Shown here: positions 15,922 through 24,232 of the stretch, one piece after another
How positions within the stretch are numbered: the first letter of the stretch is position 1
Layout: each line of letters opens with the position of its first letter
From: Devosia equisanguinis
Lineage (GTDB): Bacteria; Pseudomonadota; Alphaproteobacteria; Rhizobiales; Hyphomicrobiaceae
NCBI GenBank assembly: GCA_945862355.1
Contig: CAMAYR010000028.1
Coordinates: 1 to 33,831 of the forward strand
Reading direction: 5' to 3'
Length of the DNA: 33,831 nucleotides
Program-made: the position numbers and the translations under genes
Notes under the pieces: generated by a model
The model's input: only the letters and a program-made list of their open reading frames with translations
Databases searched by the model: none
What the model was told of the DNA's origin: nothing

Positions 15922-16734
15922 TCAGCCTTCCAAAGCAGGTCCATCGCTGGTGCGGCGCTGGCTCTCGAACCCGGCCAAATGCTGGAGGGCTTGGAGGTCG
16001 TGAATGGTGACCTTGCCCCTTCTGAGTGTCATCATCTGCTTCTCACGAAGCTGTCGGAGAACACGGTTCACGTGGATGGCGCTCAATCCAAGGGCGTCGG
16101 CCAGCACATACTGGTTGAGGGGACACGGGAACTGCTGGTCGGTCGCCAATCCGACAAGTCGCAGCCGTTCGGCGAGTTCCAGGAAGAAGTGAGCGGTTCG
16201 CTCCAAGGCGCTGCGACGGCCGATTCTGACGAGGTGCTCCACGAGCATTGCCTCGTCGCGCGAGGTTGCCCACAATACCGCAGCGGCCAGACGCGGGAAT
16301 TCGTTGAACACCTGCAACATTCGTGCGGCCTCGACGCTGCAGACCGAGGCGTCTGTCAGCGCTGAGAACGAGTGATCGGAGGTGCGCAGGAGCACGCTGC
16401 GCAGACCGATGCAGTCGCCGGGTATCGGAAATCCGATGATCTGGCGGCTGCCGTCGGGTAGCAGCTTGAAGCTGCATGCCCAACCGGATTGCAGGATGTA
16501 GGCTTTGTGGCCCGTCTGGCCCTCGCGCACGAGTTCCTTCCCGCGCTGCACGCGGACGGAGGCGGATTGCAGGTCCGCAAGGCATGACAACTCGTCAGCA
16601 GTAAGCTCGACGAACGAATTCAACTTTTTTTCGAGATAGCCGATAACACGCTCTTTCGAATCCGGGTCGACGAAGGGCGGCTGTGCAAGCTCTCGGCCTT
16701 GCGGGAGCTCGTTACTCTGCTGGCTTGACCACAT
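15922..16734 (-). CDS. Crp/Fnr-family transcriptional regulator
   Basis: 270 residues: an N-terminal extension of about 40, a cyclic-nucleotide-binding-like beta-barrel (GKELVREGQTGHKAYILQSG; GSRQIIGFPIPGDCIGL), a long dimerisation helix, and a winged helix with its helix-turn-helix near residues 205-232 (LNQYVLADALGLSAIHVNRVLRQLREK). No N-terminal cysteine cluster is present, so it is not an Fe-S oxygen sensor of the Fnr type. The recognition helix reads HVNR where Fnr/FixK have ExxSR, so its site may differ from TTGAT. ATG 16734 has only a weak ribosome-binding site. It is divergent from the His-rich peptide gene across a 302-bp region containing a TGTG-N8-CACA palindrome. Confidence 0.93.
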   Translation of the reverse strand: MWSSQQSNELPQGRELAQPPFVDPDSKERVIGYLEKKLNSFVELTADELSCLADLQSASVRVQRGKELVREGQTGHKAYILQSGWACSFKLLPDGSRQIIGFPIPGDCIGLRSVLLRTSDHSFSALTDASVCSVEAARMLQVFNEFPRLAAAVLWATSRDEAMLVEHLVRIGRRSALERTAHFFLELAERLRLVGLATDQQFPCPLNQYVLADALGLSAIHVNRVLRQLREKQMMTLRRGKVTIHDLQALQHLAGFESQRRTSDGPALEG

Positions 16735-17036
16735 CTGTCACCAGGTTCCAACCGGCCGACCCGCATATTGGTCAGGAACCCTGGCTGTCGCTTTCCTCCT
16801 GTTCTGGTGGCGCGAACGCTCGCAGACCGGCGCCCGGGGATCAAGCTTTCGATCCAACCTGTTTGATCCCTCGGAAATCGTGATCTCCCAGAAATCCGCT
16901 GGATGTGCTGGACAGCACAACGCCGTGCGGCGGTTCCAGGCAATCTTCTTTCATCGGCGCCGGACATCGCAGATGCCGCCGCCGGACGGGAGAACAGCTC
17001 CCGATTACCACCCACTGGAACAGATCGGAGACTGCC
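16735..17036. other. 302-bp divergent regulatory region
   Basis: It separates the Crp/Fnr-type gene (-) and the His/Gly-rich peptide gene (+). Open frames here are extensions or shadows without motifs. The notable element is the palindrome at 16904-16919. Confidence 0.5.
16904..16919. promoter_or_regulatory. Crp-type palindromic operator candidate
   Basis: TGTGCTGGACAGCACA is a perfect 7+7 inverted repeat with a 2-nt centre. Its outer TGTG-N8-CACA spacing equals that of the Crp consensus (TGTGA-N6-TCACA). It lies 118 bp before the His-rich peptide start and 170 bp before the regulator start, a natural place for divergent control or autoregulation. Confidence 0.5.
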
Positions 17037-17279
17037 ATGAAGAGCCTCGCCAAGATCCTCGCCCTCGGCATTGTCGCGACGTCGCTCGCCGGCGGTGCGG
17101 TGGCCTCGTCCGCAGAAGCCAAGGGCTTCCGCGGCAACGGGCATGGTCATGGGTTCGGCCACAAATCCGGCGGGCACCGCTTCGGCGGTCACAAATTCCA
17201 CTTCGGCCAGCGTTTCGGCTACGGCTACGATCACTGCTGGAAGTTCGGCCGCTGGGTGTGCGGGCCGCGCAACCGTTGA
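17037..17279 (+). CDS. His/Gly-rich small secreted protein (80 aa)
   Basis: ATG 17037 with GGAG 6 nt upstream. The signal peptide is MKSLAKILALGIVATSLAGG then AVASSAEA, with cleavage near residue 28. The mature part of about 52 residues is rich in Gly, His and Phe (NGHGHGFGHKSGGHRFGGHK) and ends with two cysteines in DHCWKFGRWVCGPRNR. The eight or so histidines suggest metal binding in the periplasm; similar short secreted peptides are frequent in Hyphomicrobiales, usually without assigned function. The gene is divergent from the Crp/Fnr-type regulator. The open frame extends upstream to 16905, but the ribosome-binding site and signal peptide fix the start. Confidence 0.82.
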   Translation: MKSLAKILALGIVATSLAGGAVASSAEAKGFRGNGHGHGFGHKSGGHRFGGHKFHFGQRFGYGYDHCWKFGRWVCGPRNR

Positions 17280-17304
17280 AGCATGCGGTCGAGGTTGCGC
17301 CGGG

Positions 17305-17338
17305 CTGGCTCCTCGCGCCGAAGTTGGCGGGGAGCCGG
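17305..17338. terminator. Hairpin between convergent genes
   Basis: GGCTCC (17307-17312) pairs with GGAGCC (17331-17336); flanking bases extend it to 8 pairs with one wobble. An inner CGCC/GGCG stem closes a 6-nt loop. It lies in the 71-bp gap between the His-rich peptide gene and the ceramidase-like gene, so bidirectional termination is plausible, although no T-run is present. Confidence 0.45.
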
Positions 17339-17350
17339 CGTGCCGGCGAC

Positions 17351-18043
17351 TCACCCTCGGCGTCCGTGACGGATTGCGGCCTGCAGCAGCATCCAGAGCA
17401 GTGTTGCGTTGAGCATATGCCAGATGAAGTGGGTGCCGAGAACGCGGCCGCTGAACAGGGCGGTTTGCGGGCAGATCGAGCGGTCGAGGGTGCGGAACGT
17501 CAGAGATGCGGCGAACACGAGACCCGCGCCAAGGACCCAGGCGGCGGCTGGATGGCCCTTCAGGCCGAGCCAGCTGCCGATACCGAAGAGCACGGCGAGT
17601 GCGGGCAGGTAGCCGACGGAACCGTTGAGGCATGGGCCGGGGCCGCAGCGCAGCATGTCCGCCTCGCGCAGCGCGAGCATGAATAGCGCGACCGAGGCGA
17701 GCGTCACGATCCAGCCGAGGTGCACGAAGCGGCGCAGCACGTAGCCCAGATACACGATCATGAAGATGGTGATCGGCACCACGTCGGCTATCACGGCCCA
17801 TCGCGTGGCGTAGGTGTGGAACAGGAAGCTGCCCGTTCCGATGATCGCGACGAGGGCGATCAGCGACAGCTCTGCCCCGCCGCGGCGGGGCACGCCGGCC
17901 AGATCATAGCGATGCCGTTGCCAGCTCATCAAGGCGAGCACCGCCGCGATCATGAACGCCGCGTTCGAGACCGCGTTGAGCGGCTCGGCCCAGAAGCCCG
18001 GGTTGAGCCCGCGCTCGCAGTAATTGAACAGCTGTTGCCACAT
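17351..18043 (-). CDS. Ceramidase-like (CREST superfamily) membrane hydrolase
   Basis: 230 residues from ATG 18043. The frame is open to 18361, but the upstream part is non-coding and overlaps the divergent MFS gene. NYCERGLNPGFWAEPLNAVSN at the N-terminus and about seven membrane helices match the alkaline ceramidase/CREST family. The predicted zinc-site residues are in place: S72 and H76 in GSFLFH, D87, and H205/H209 in GTHFIWH. In eukaryotes the family cleaves the ceramide amide bond; bacterial members have unproven substrates, perhaps amide-linked lipids such as ornithine lipids or hopanoid conjugates (inference). It is divergent from the MFS transporter with about 180 bp between starts. 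Confidence 0.85.
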   Translation of the reverse strand: MWQQLFNYCERGLNPGFWAEPLNAVSNAAFMIAAVLALMSWQRHRYDLAGVPRRGGAELSLIALVAIIGTGSFLFHTYATRWAVIADVVPITIFMIVYLGYVLRRFVHLGWIVTLASVALFMLALREADMLRCGPGPCLNGSVGYLPALAVLFGIGSWLGLKGHPAAAWVLGAGLVFAASLTFRTLDRSICPQTALFSGRVLGTHFIWHMLNATLLWMLLQAAIRHGRRG

Positions 18044-18224
18044 GCTGGCTCGTCGCTCCCGGCTCGTTGCAGCTTGCGCGTTGGCCTGTCGCGTGCCTGG
18101 GTCGGGGAAGTGCCGGGCGTTGTCAATCCAGCATCGCAATCCGGCATCGCAAGGCGGCGAGCCGCGGTTGCATTCGGGTGGATGATCTGCGCGAGATCGG
18201 TCGCGTGCAATCGTGAACGGATCG

Positions 18225-19655
18225 ATGATGCAGCAGGCCTCCCCTCCGCCGCTATCGGACATCTCGCCATGGCGTGCGGGGATCGGCCTCGCAGTCGTGT
18301 GTGCCGGCATGATGGCAGCACCACTCGACGCTGCCGTGAACGTCGCTTTTCCAGGTATCACGGCTCATTTCGGCCTGCCGGTTTCCGACATCCGCTGGGT
18401 GGCGATCTTCTACGTGCTGACCCACGCGAGCCTGCTGCTGGTGTGCGGGCGGCTCGGCGACCTCATCGGCTACCGTATCGTGTTCCAGGCCGGCCTCGTG
18501 ATCTGTGCGGCCGGCTTCATCGCCTGCGGGATGGCGCCGACATACGGGCTGCTGCTCGCGGGGCGCGTGGTGCAGGGAGTTGGGATCGCTCTCGTGCTCG
18601 CGTGCGCGCCGGCGCTGGCGACCTCTCTCTATGACGAGCTCCGGCGAACGCGGGTGCTCGGCATCTACGGCGCGGCGATGGCGCTCGGCCATGCCATCGG
18701 TCCGTTGGCTGCCGGCGTGCTGATGGAGCGCTTCGGGTGGGCGGCGGTATTCTGGGCGCGGGTGCCGCTGATGCTGCTCGCGCTGGCTTTGTCGTTTGCC
18801 ATTCCCGCGCGGCGACCGGGCGGGGCGCGGGCTGCGCTCGATCCTGTGGGCAGCGTGCAGCTTGCCATTGCGCTCGCGGTCATCCTGGCCGGCATCTCGC
18901 TCGATCCGGGAACGTTCGGCTGGCCGCTGCCGCTCGCGCTGATCGGCGCGGGCTCGGCTTTGCTCGCCGTTTTCGTGCGGCGACAGGCCAGTCACCCTTC
19001 GCCGATCATCCGGCCGGTAGCGTTCCTCGCCCCTATGTTCGCGCTGATGAACATCGGCAGCATTGTGACCAACGCGGCGGCTTTCAGTGTTGTGCTGCTG
19101 GTGCCGTTCCATCTCGTCGTCATCGCGAAGTTCCCGTTCAGTCTTGCAGGGCCGATGCTGGCGATCGCGGCGCTGGGCATCATCATCGGCTCGTGGTCGG
19201 CGCCGCGGGGGATCGCGCGGGCGGGCTCAGTGCGGATGTCGGCGCTGGGCATGGTGCTGTCGTCGACGGGCCTTCTGGGAATGGCGGCATGGGGCTTCGA
19301 GACCCCGATGGTGCTGATGTTCGCCTCGCTTCTGGTGCAGGGCGCCGGCTATGGCTTGTTTCTGGTCTCCTATGCCGATCATGCGACTGCGACGCTGCCG
19401 GTTGCCGAGCGCGGCGTCGCGGGCAGCCTGACGATGGTGACGCGGGCCTTGGGCATCGTGGTGGGGGCGAGTGCGTTGCTTGCAGCGCACCGCTATTTCG
19501 CGGCAGAGGCGGCGGCCCAAGGGGCGTCGCCGGATGCTGCATTCCTGGCCGGTTTCCAGTCGGTCATGGTCTGGGCGGCCGGGCTGCAACTTCTCGCGCT
19601 CGCGGTTGGGTCCGCGATGGCGCAGCGTCTGCGGAGGAAGGAGGCAATCCCTTGA
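18225..19655 (+). CDS. MFS transporter, DHA2-like drug/efflux type
   Basis: About 476 residues with roughly 14 hydrophobic segments. Recognisable features are LDAAVNVAFPGITAHFGLP in helix 1, WVAIFYVLTHASLLLVCGRLGDLIGYR (motif A-like) and GRVVQGVGIALVLACAPAL; helix 5 has GHAIGPLAAGVLMERFGWAAVFW. This is the layout of DHA2 exporters, which use the proton gradient to expel drugs or metabolites across the inner membrane; the substrate is unknown. ATG 18225 has ACGGA 4-5 nt upstream; GTG 18213 and ATG 18228 are alternatives. It is divergent from the ceramidase-like gene and 241 bp ahead of the molybdenum-hydroxylase operon. Confidence 0.9.
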   Translation: MMQQASPPPLSDISPWRAGIGLAVVCAGMMAAPLDAAVNVAFPGITAHFGLPVSDIRWVAIFYVLTHASLLLVCGRLGDLIGYRIVFQAGLVICAAGFIACGMAPTYGLLLAGRVVQGVGIALVLACAPALATSLYDELRRTRVLGIYGAAMALGHAIGPLAAGVLMERFGWAAVFWARVPLMLLALALSFAIPARRPGGARAALDPVGSVQLAIALAVILAGISLDPGTFGWPLPLALIGAGSALLAVFVRRQASHPSPIIRPVAFLAPMFALMNIGSIVTNAAAFSVVLLVPFHLVVIAKFPFSLAGPMLAIAALGIIIGSWSAPRGIARAGSVRMSALGMVLSSTGLLGMAAWGFETPMVLMFASLLVQGAGYGLFLVSYADHATATLPVAERGVAGSLTMVTRALGIVVGASALLAAHRYFAAEAAAQGASPDAAFLAGFQSVMVWAAGLQLLALAVGSAMAQRLRRKEAIP

Positions 19656-19896
19656 ATATGCATTTTAATACACGCTCAAGGGGCATGCTGGCGCACCGGG
19701 ATGTGACCAATCAGCCATGCGCCTTTCACGCCTTTACACGTGGGCTCACCCGTTGCTAGCGTCAGGCGATCGTCGCGGGTGGTGAGCTGAGCTTGCCCGG
19801 CCGGCGTATTCCCTTCTGGTCGAAGGCGATACCGCCCGGCGCGCCTGCGCCTCCCGGCGGACGGCGCCGTCGCCCCCGTCGCAATGAGGGTAGCAG

Positions 19897-22875
19897 ATGG
19901 AAGTGCTCGGAAAACCGCTCGTCCGCAAGGAGGACGCCGCGCTGCTGACTGGTCGGGGCCGCTACGCCGACGACCTCGGGGAGCCCAAGCGCACGCTGCA
20001 GGCGCACGTCGTCCGCTCGCCGCACGCGCACGCCAGGATCGGGAAGATCGAAATCCGCGCGGCGCTCGAGATCCCCGGCGTCGTCGCCGTCATCACTGGC
20101 GCGGACATCCAAAAAATCTCGGACCCGTTCCTTGTTGCGGTCAAGGCGGACGTGCCGCAGTGGGCGTTGGCGGTAGACCGCGTGCGCTACGTCGGCGAGC
20201 CGGTGGCGCTGGTGCTTGCAGAGACGCGCTACCTCGCCGAGGACGCCGGCGAACTCGTCGAGATCGAATACGAGGCGTTGCCGGCGGTGATCGACCTGCT
20301 TGCGGCCCGCGAGAAGGACGCGCCCCTCGTCCACGAGGGTGCCAAGACCAACGAGGTGCATACCCGCGCGTTCGTGTATGGCGATCCGGATGCAGCGTTC
20401 AAGTCGGCGCACAAGATCGTCAAGATGACGAGCGAGTTTCCGCGGCAATCGTTCATGCCGATGGAGTGCTTCGTGGTGGTCGCCGACTATCGCGAGGCGG
20501 ACGACAGCTACGAGGTGATGTCCAACTTCCAGGGCCCGTTCTCGACGCAGCCGGTAATGGCGCGCGCGTGCCGAGTGCCGGGCACGCGGTTCCGGATCAA
20601 GATCCCCGCCGACTCGGGCGGCAGCTTCGGCATCAAGCTCAGCGTGTTCCCCTTCATGGTGCTGTGCGGGCTCGCCTCCAAGATCGTCGGGCGGCCAGTA
20701 AAGTGGGTCGAGGACCGGCTCGAGCATCTGGTGGCTGCCAGCTCCGGACCCAACCGCGTCACCGAAGTCGAGGCCGCGGTCGACACCGACGGTCGTATCA
20801 CCGCGCTGCGGCTCGACCAGATCGAGGACTACGGCGCATTCCTGCGCGCGCCGATGCCGGGGCCGCTCTACCGTATGCATGGCGCGCTGACGGGCGCCTA
20901 TACGATTCAGCATTTGGCGGTGACGAGCCGCGTCGTCATGACCAACAAGATGCCGTCGTGCCTCATCCGGGGGTTCGGCGGTCCGCAGATGTACCTCACG
21001 CTCGAGCGGCTCGTGCAGAAGATCGCGCGCGAGATGGGCCTGGATCATCTCGAGGTCATCAAGCGCAACCTGGTTCCGACGGGGGCTTTTCCCTACAAGA
21101 CGGCGGCCGGATCACTTTACGATTCGGGCGACTACCCGCGCTGCGTGGAGTTGGCGACCGGCGGTGGCCGTCTCGAGGCTCTCATCAAGCGTCGTGACGA
21201 GGCGCGCAAGGCCGGCAAGTACTACGGCATCGGCTTTGCCGCGGTGGTCGAGCCGGCGATGTCGAATATGGGGTATCTCTCGACGCTGCTTTCGCCGGAA
21301 GCGCGCGAGAAGGCTGGACCGAAGAATGGCGCTGTGTCGCTTGCCACCGTGCGCATCGACGCGCTGGGCGCTGTCTCGGTGACGGCCGACAGCGTCGTTT
21401 GTGGGCAGGGCCACGAGACGGTGCTGTCGCAGATCGTGGCCGAGGAGCTGGGGCTGCGCATAGAGGACGTGAAGGTCAACCTCGAGCTCGACACGGCACA
21501 GTCCGACTGGTCGATCGCAGCGGGCACCTATTCGTGCCGCTTCACGCCGGGGACGGCGGTGGCCGCACACATCGCTGCCAAGCGCATACGGGACAAGCTC
21601 GCCAGAATCGCGGCTAAGCAACTCAACGTGCTCGCCGACGACATCGAGTTCGTGAAAGGCAAGGTTCGCTCGCGGTCCAACCCGGACAACGCCATGACCT
21701 TCGGCCGAGTAGCGGGCACCGCGCACTGGTCGCCGATCATGCTGCCCGACGGCATGGACCCCGCGCTGCGCGAGACGGCGGTTTGGGCCCCGCAGGAACT
21801 GACGCCGCCGTCCTCGGATGACCGCATCAATACCTCGCTCACCTACGGCTTCGTGTTCGACATGTGCGGCGTGGAGATCGACCCCGTCACCTGCGACGTC
21901 AAGGTCGAGAACTACGTGTCGATGCACGACGCGGGGCGGCTGCTCAATCCGCTGATCGCGGAAGGCCAGATTCGCGGTGCGTTCGTGCAGGGCGTGGCGA
22001 CGGCACTCTATGAGGAGTTCGTCTACGACGACGCCGGCTCGTTCTTGACGGGCACCTTCGCGGATTATGTCGTGCCGACGGCGACGGAGCTGCCCGAGCT
22101 CGAGCTGATGCACATCGAGAGCCCTTCGCCGTTCACGCCGCTCGGCGCGAAGGGGCTCGCGGAAGGCAATTGCATGAGCACACCGGCGTGCATCGCCAAT
22201 GCGATTGCCGATGCGCTCGGTGTGGAGAACGTGCAGTTGCCTGCGACGCCGGCGCGTATCAACGCCATGATCGCGGGCGAGGAGCCGGCGCGGCCTGCCC
22301 ACATTGCGCCGCGCCAGGGTATCGCATCTTCGGGCACAGCGACCGGCAAGCAGAAGGACGCGCGCCAGATCAAAGGCTCTGGCTCGGTGCAGGTGGCTGC
22401 GCCGCCGGAGAAGGTGTGGGCTGCCCTGCTCGATCCGGAGAACTTGAAGTCGGTGATCCCGGGCTGTCATTCGCTGGTCGTCGTCGGGCCCAACGACTAC
22501 ACGGCAGAGGTTTCGCTCGGTGTCGGCATGGTGCGCGGCAAGTTCAAGGCGGCGGTCAAGTTGTCCGACCTGAAGCCGCATCAGTCCGGCCGGATCGGCG
22601 GTTCGATCTCCGGGCCGCTGGGACAATCCTCCGGCTCGGGTCTGCTGAAACTGAGCCCGGATGGGTCGGGAACGCGCATCGACTACGACTACGAGGTCTC
22701 GGTGTTCGGCAAGGCAGCCGCGGTCGGCGGGCGAATGCTGGAAGGGGCCGCGCAGATCGTGATCGGCCAGTTCTTCGCAGCATTCGGCCGCAAGCTCGGC
22801 GGTGCGCCCGAGAAGAAGAGCCTCGCCAAGCGGCTCGGCTCGCTGTGGGGCGGCAAGAAGGGGGACAGCAAGTGA
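19897..22875 (+). CDS. Molybdenum hydroxylase large subunit fused to a CoxG domain
   Basis: 992 residues. Residues 1 to about 800 are a xanthine-dehydrogenase/CoxL-type molybdopterin subunit: GKPLVRKEDAALLTGRGRY at the N-terminus, DSGGSFGIK (239-247), RGFGGPQ (358-364), GQGHET (503-508) and the catalytic GAKGLAEG with Glu756. The loop is RGFGGPQ, not the AYRCSFR or AYRGAGR of CO dehydrogenases, so a hydroxylase of an N-heterocycle or aldehyde is more likely than CO oxidation. From about 826 a CoxG/SRPBCC domain follows (KGSGSVQVAAPPEKVWAALL; LKSVIPGC; GPLGQSSGSGLLKL), ending in a basic tail (SLAKRLGSLWGGKK). Separate CoxG proteins tie CO dehydrogenase to the membrane or quinone pool. ATG 19897 has GAGGG 7 nt upstream. 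It overlaps the next gene by 4 bp. Confidence 0.93.
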   Translation: MEVLGKPLVRKEDAALLTGRGRYADDLGEPKRTLQAHVVRSPHAHARIGKIEIRAALEIPGVVAVITGADIQKISDPFLVAVKADVPQWALAVDRVRYVGEPVALVLAETRYLAEDAGELVEIEYEALPAVIDLLAAREKDAPLVHEGAKTNEVHTRAFVYGDPDAAFKSAHKIVKMTSEFPRQSFMPMECFVVVADYREADDSYEVMSNFQGPFSTQPVMARACRVPGTRFRIKIPADSGGSFGIKLSVFPFMVLCGLASKIVGRPVKWVEDRLEHLVAASSGPNRVTEVEAAVDTDGRITALRLDQIEDYGAFLRAPMPGPLYRMHGALTGAYTIQHLAVTSRVVMTNKMPSCLIRGFGGPQMYLTLERLVQKIAREMGLDHLEVIKRNLVPTGAFPYKTAAGSLYDSGDYPRCVELATGGGRLEALIKRRDEARKAGKYYGIGFAAVVEPAMSNMGYLSTLLSPEAREKAGPKNGAVSLATVRIDALGAVSVTADSVVCGQGHETVLSQIVAEELGLRIEDVKVNLELDTAQSDWSIAAGTYSCRFTPGTAVAAHIAAKRIRDKLARIAAKQLNVLADDIEFVKGKVRSRSNPDNAMTFGRVAGTAHWSPIMLPDGMDPALRETAVWAPQELTPPSSDDRINTSLTYGFVFDMCGVEIDPVTCDVKVENYVSMHDAGRLLNPLIAEGQIRGAFVQGVATALYEEFVYDDAGSFLTGTFADYVVPTATELPELELMHIESPSPFTPLGAKGLAEGNCMSTPACIANAIADALGVENVQLPATPARINAMIAGEEPARPAHIAPRQGIASSGTATGKQKDARQIKGSGSVQVAAPPEKVWAALLDPENLKSVIPGCHSLVVVGPNDYTAEVSLGVGMVRGKFKAAVKLSDLKPHQSGRIGGSISGPLGQSSGSGLLKLSPDGSGTRIDYDYEVSVFGKAAAVGGRMLEGAAQIVIGQFFAAFGRKLGGAPEKKSLAKRLGSLWGGKKGDSK

Positions 22876-23702
22876 AACCGCGCGCATTCGACTACGTGCG
22901 GCCAGACACGGCCGCTGAGGCCATCGACCTGCTCGCGCAGCATGGCGAGGACGCGCGCATCATGGCGGGCGGGCAATCGCTGATGGCCATCTTGAACCTG
23001 CGCATGTCCGAGACGAAGGTCATCATCGACATCGGCGGGCACGAGGATTTCAAAGGCATCAAGGTGGCTGGCGGCTACCTGGAGGTCGGCGCGTCCGTGA
23101 CGCAGAACGAGTTGTTGTCCTGGCCCGAGCTTGCCAAGACCGCGCCGCTGCTGGCCAAGGCCATGCCCTGGGTCGGTCATTTCCAGACACGCAATCGCGG
23201 TACGGTGTGTGGTTCGCTTTCCCATGCCGATCCGTCCTCCGAGATCCCGCTGTCGCTGGCCACGCTCGGCGGCGAGGTCGTGCTGCGCTCGAAGCGAGGC
23301 GAGCGGGTGCTCGCGGCGGAGGAGTTCCAGACGGGGATGCTCTCCACGGCGCGCGAGGCCGACGAGATGATGGTGGCGGCTCGTTTCCCGATCGCACCGA
23401 ACTTGAGGCGCGCGGCCTTCCGCGAGGTGGCGCGGCGGCACGGCGACTTCGCGATCCTGGCGCTGGCCGCGGTGGCCGACGACGACAAGAGCGTTCGGCT
23501 CGGTATCGGCGGGCTCGCCGACCGGCCGGTGGCGACACGTATCGACACGACGAGCAAGGCGGCCATCGCCGAAGCGCTCGGCACGCTCGCCTGGGAGCTC
23601 GAAGGCTCCGACGACATTCACGCCACGGCGCGGTATCGCCGCGATCTGCTGCGCCGGCTCGGCCCCATCGTCATCGAGGAGGCAATCGCATGCGCCGCGT
23701 AG
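22872..23702 (+). CDS. Molybdenum hydroxylase FAD-binding subunit (CoxM-like)
   Basis: 276 residues starting at GTG 22872, which overlaps the previous stop as GTGA. The frame is open far upstream, but that part overlaps the large subunit. FAD-binding signatures are AGGQSLMAILNLRM near residue 37 and TVCGSLSHADPSSEIPL near residue 110. The N-terminal KPRAFDYVRPDTAAEAIDLL and the C-terminal domain fit the CO dehydrogenase medium-subunit family. It passes electrons from the [2Fe-2S] subunit to an external acceptor at the membrane or in the cytoplasm. The cluster order is large, medium, small rather than the medium-small-large of classical cox operons. Confidence 0.94.
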   Translation: MKPRAFDYVRPDTAAEAIDLLAQHGEDARIMAGGQSLMAILNLRMSETKVIIDIGGHEDFKGIKVAGGYLEVGASVTQNELLSWPELAKTAPLLAKAMPWVGHFQTRNRGTVCGSLSHADPSSEIPLSLATLGGEVVLRSKRGERVLAAEEFQTGMLSTAREADEMMVAARFPIAPNLRRAAFREVARRHGDFAILALAAVADDDKSVRLGIGGLADRPVATRIDTTSKAAIAEALGTLAWELEGSDDIHATARYRRDLLRRLGPIVIEEAIACAA

Positions 23703-24196
23703 CCAAGGACACCAAGGCCCGCGTGACGCTCACGCTCAATGGGCAAACGACATCGGGAGAGGCCGAGTCGCGGATGCTGCTCACCGATTTTCTGCGCCAT
23801 GAGATCGGTCTGACGGGCACCCACGTTGGTTGCGAGCATGGCGTGTGCGGCTGTTGCACCGTGCTGATCGACGGCGTCGCGGCGCGCTCATGCCTGACAC
23901 TTGCGCACGCGGTCGAGGGCCGGGCGGTCGAGACGGTGGAGAGCCTCGCGGGGCCGGGCGGCAAGCTCAATCCACTGCAGGAGTCGCTGCGCGATCACCA
24001 CGCGCTGCAGTGCGGCTTCTGCACACCCGGCATTCTGATGTCGTTCACGGACTTCCTGCGCCGCAATCCCGATCCTACGGTCGATGAGGTCAAGGACGTG
24101 CTGGGTGGGCATATCTGCCGTTGTACGGGCTATCAGGGGCTGATCGACGCCATGATGGATGCGGCCAAGCGCATCCGCCAGGAAAAGGCAGCATAA
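23690..24196 (+). CDS. Molybdenum hydroxylase [2Fe-2S] subunit (CoxS-like)
   Basis: 168 residues from ATG 23690, overlapping the previous gene by 13 bp, with GGAGG just upstream. It carries both clusters of the family: plant-type ferredoxin cysteines 48, 53, 56 and 68 (GCEHGVCGCCTVLIDG ... RSC) and the helical-domain cysteines 108, 111, 143 and 145 (QCGFCTPG ... HICRCTGYQG). It relays electrons from the molybdenum centre to FAD. It completes a standard three-subunit enzyme; no maturation gene (coxD/E/F-like, xdhC) is visible in the window, so maturation must be encoded elsewhere. Confidence 0.96.
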   Translation: MRRVAKDTKARVTLTLNGQTTSGEAESRMLLTDFLRHEIGLTGTHVGCEHGVCGCCTVLIDGVAARSCLTLAHAVEGRAVETVESLAGPGGKLNPLQESLRDHHALQCGFCTPGILMSFTDFLRRNPDPTVDEVKDVLGGHICRCTGYQGLIDAMMDAAKRIRQEKAA

Positions 24197-24232
24197 GGCA
24201 AATTGGGCGGCGGCGGCTTGCGGCGAAACTAT

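Noticed and set aside
21112-22887. A 591-codon minus-strand open frame across the molybdenum hydroxylase large subunit gene
   Set aside because: It is an Arg/His-rich shadow of a high-GC gene, with no domain or signal; the opposite strand carries unmistakable hydroxylase motifs.
19897-24196. A complete CO dehydrogenase (cox) operon
   Set aside because: The active-site loop is RGFGGPQ, the gene order is large-medium-small, and no coxD/E/F genes are present.
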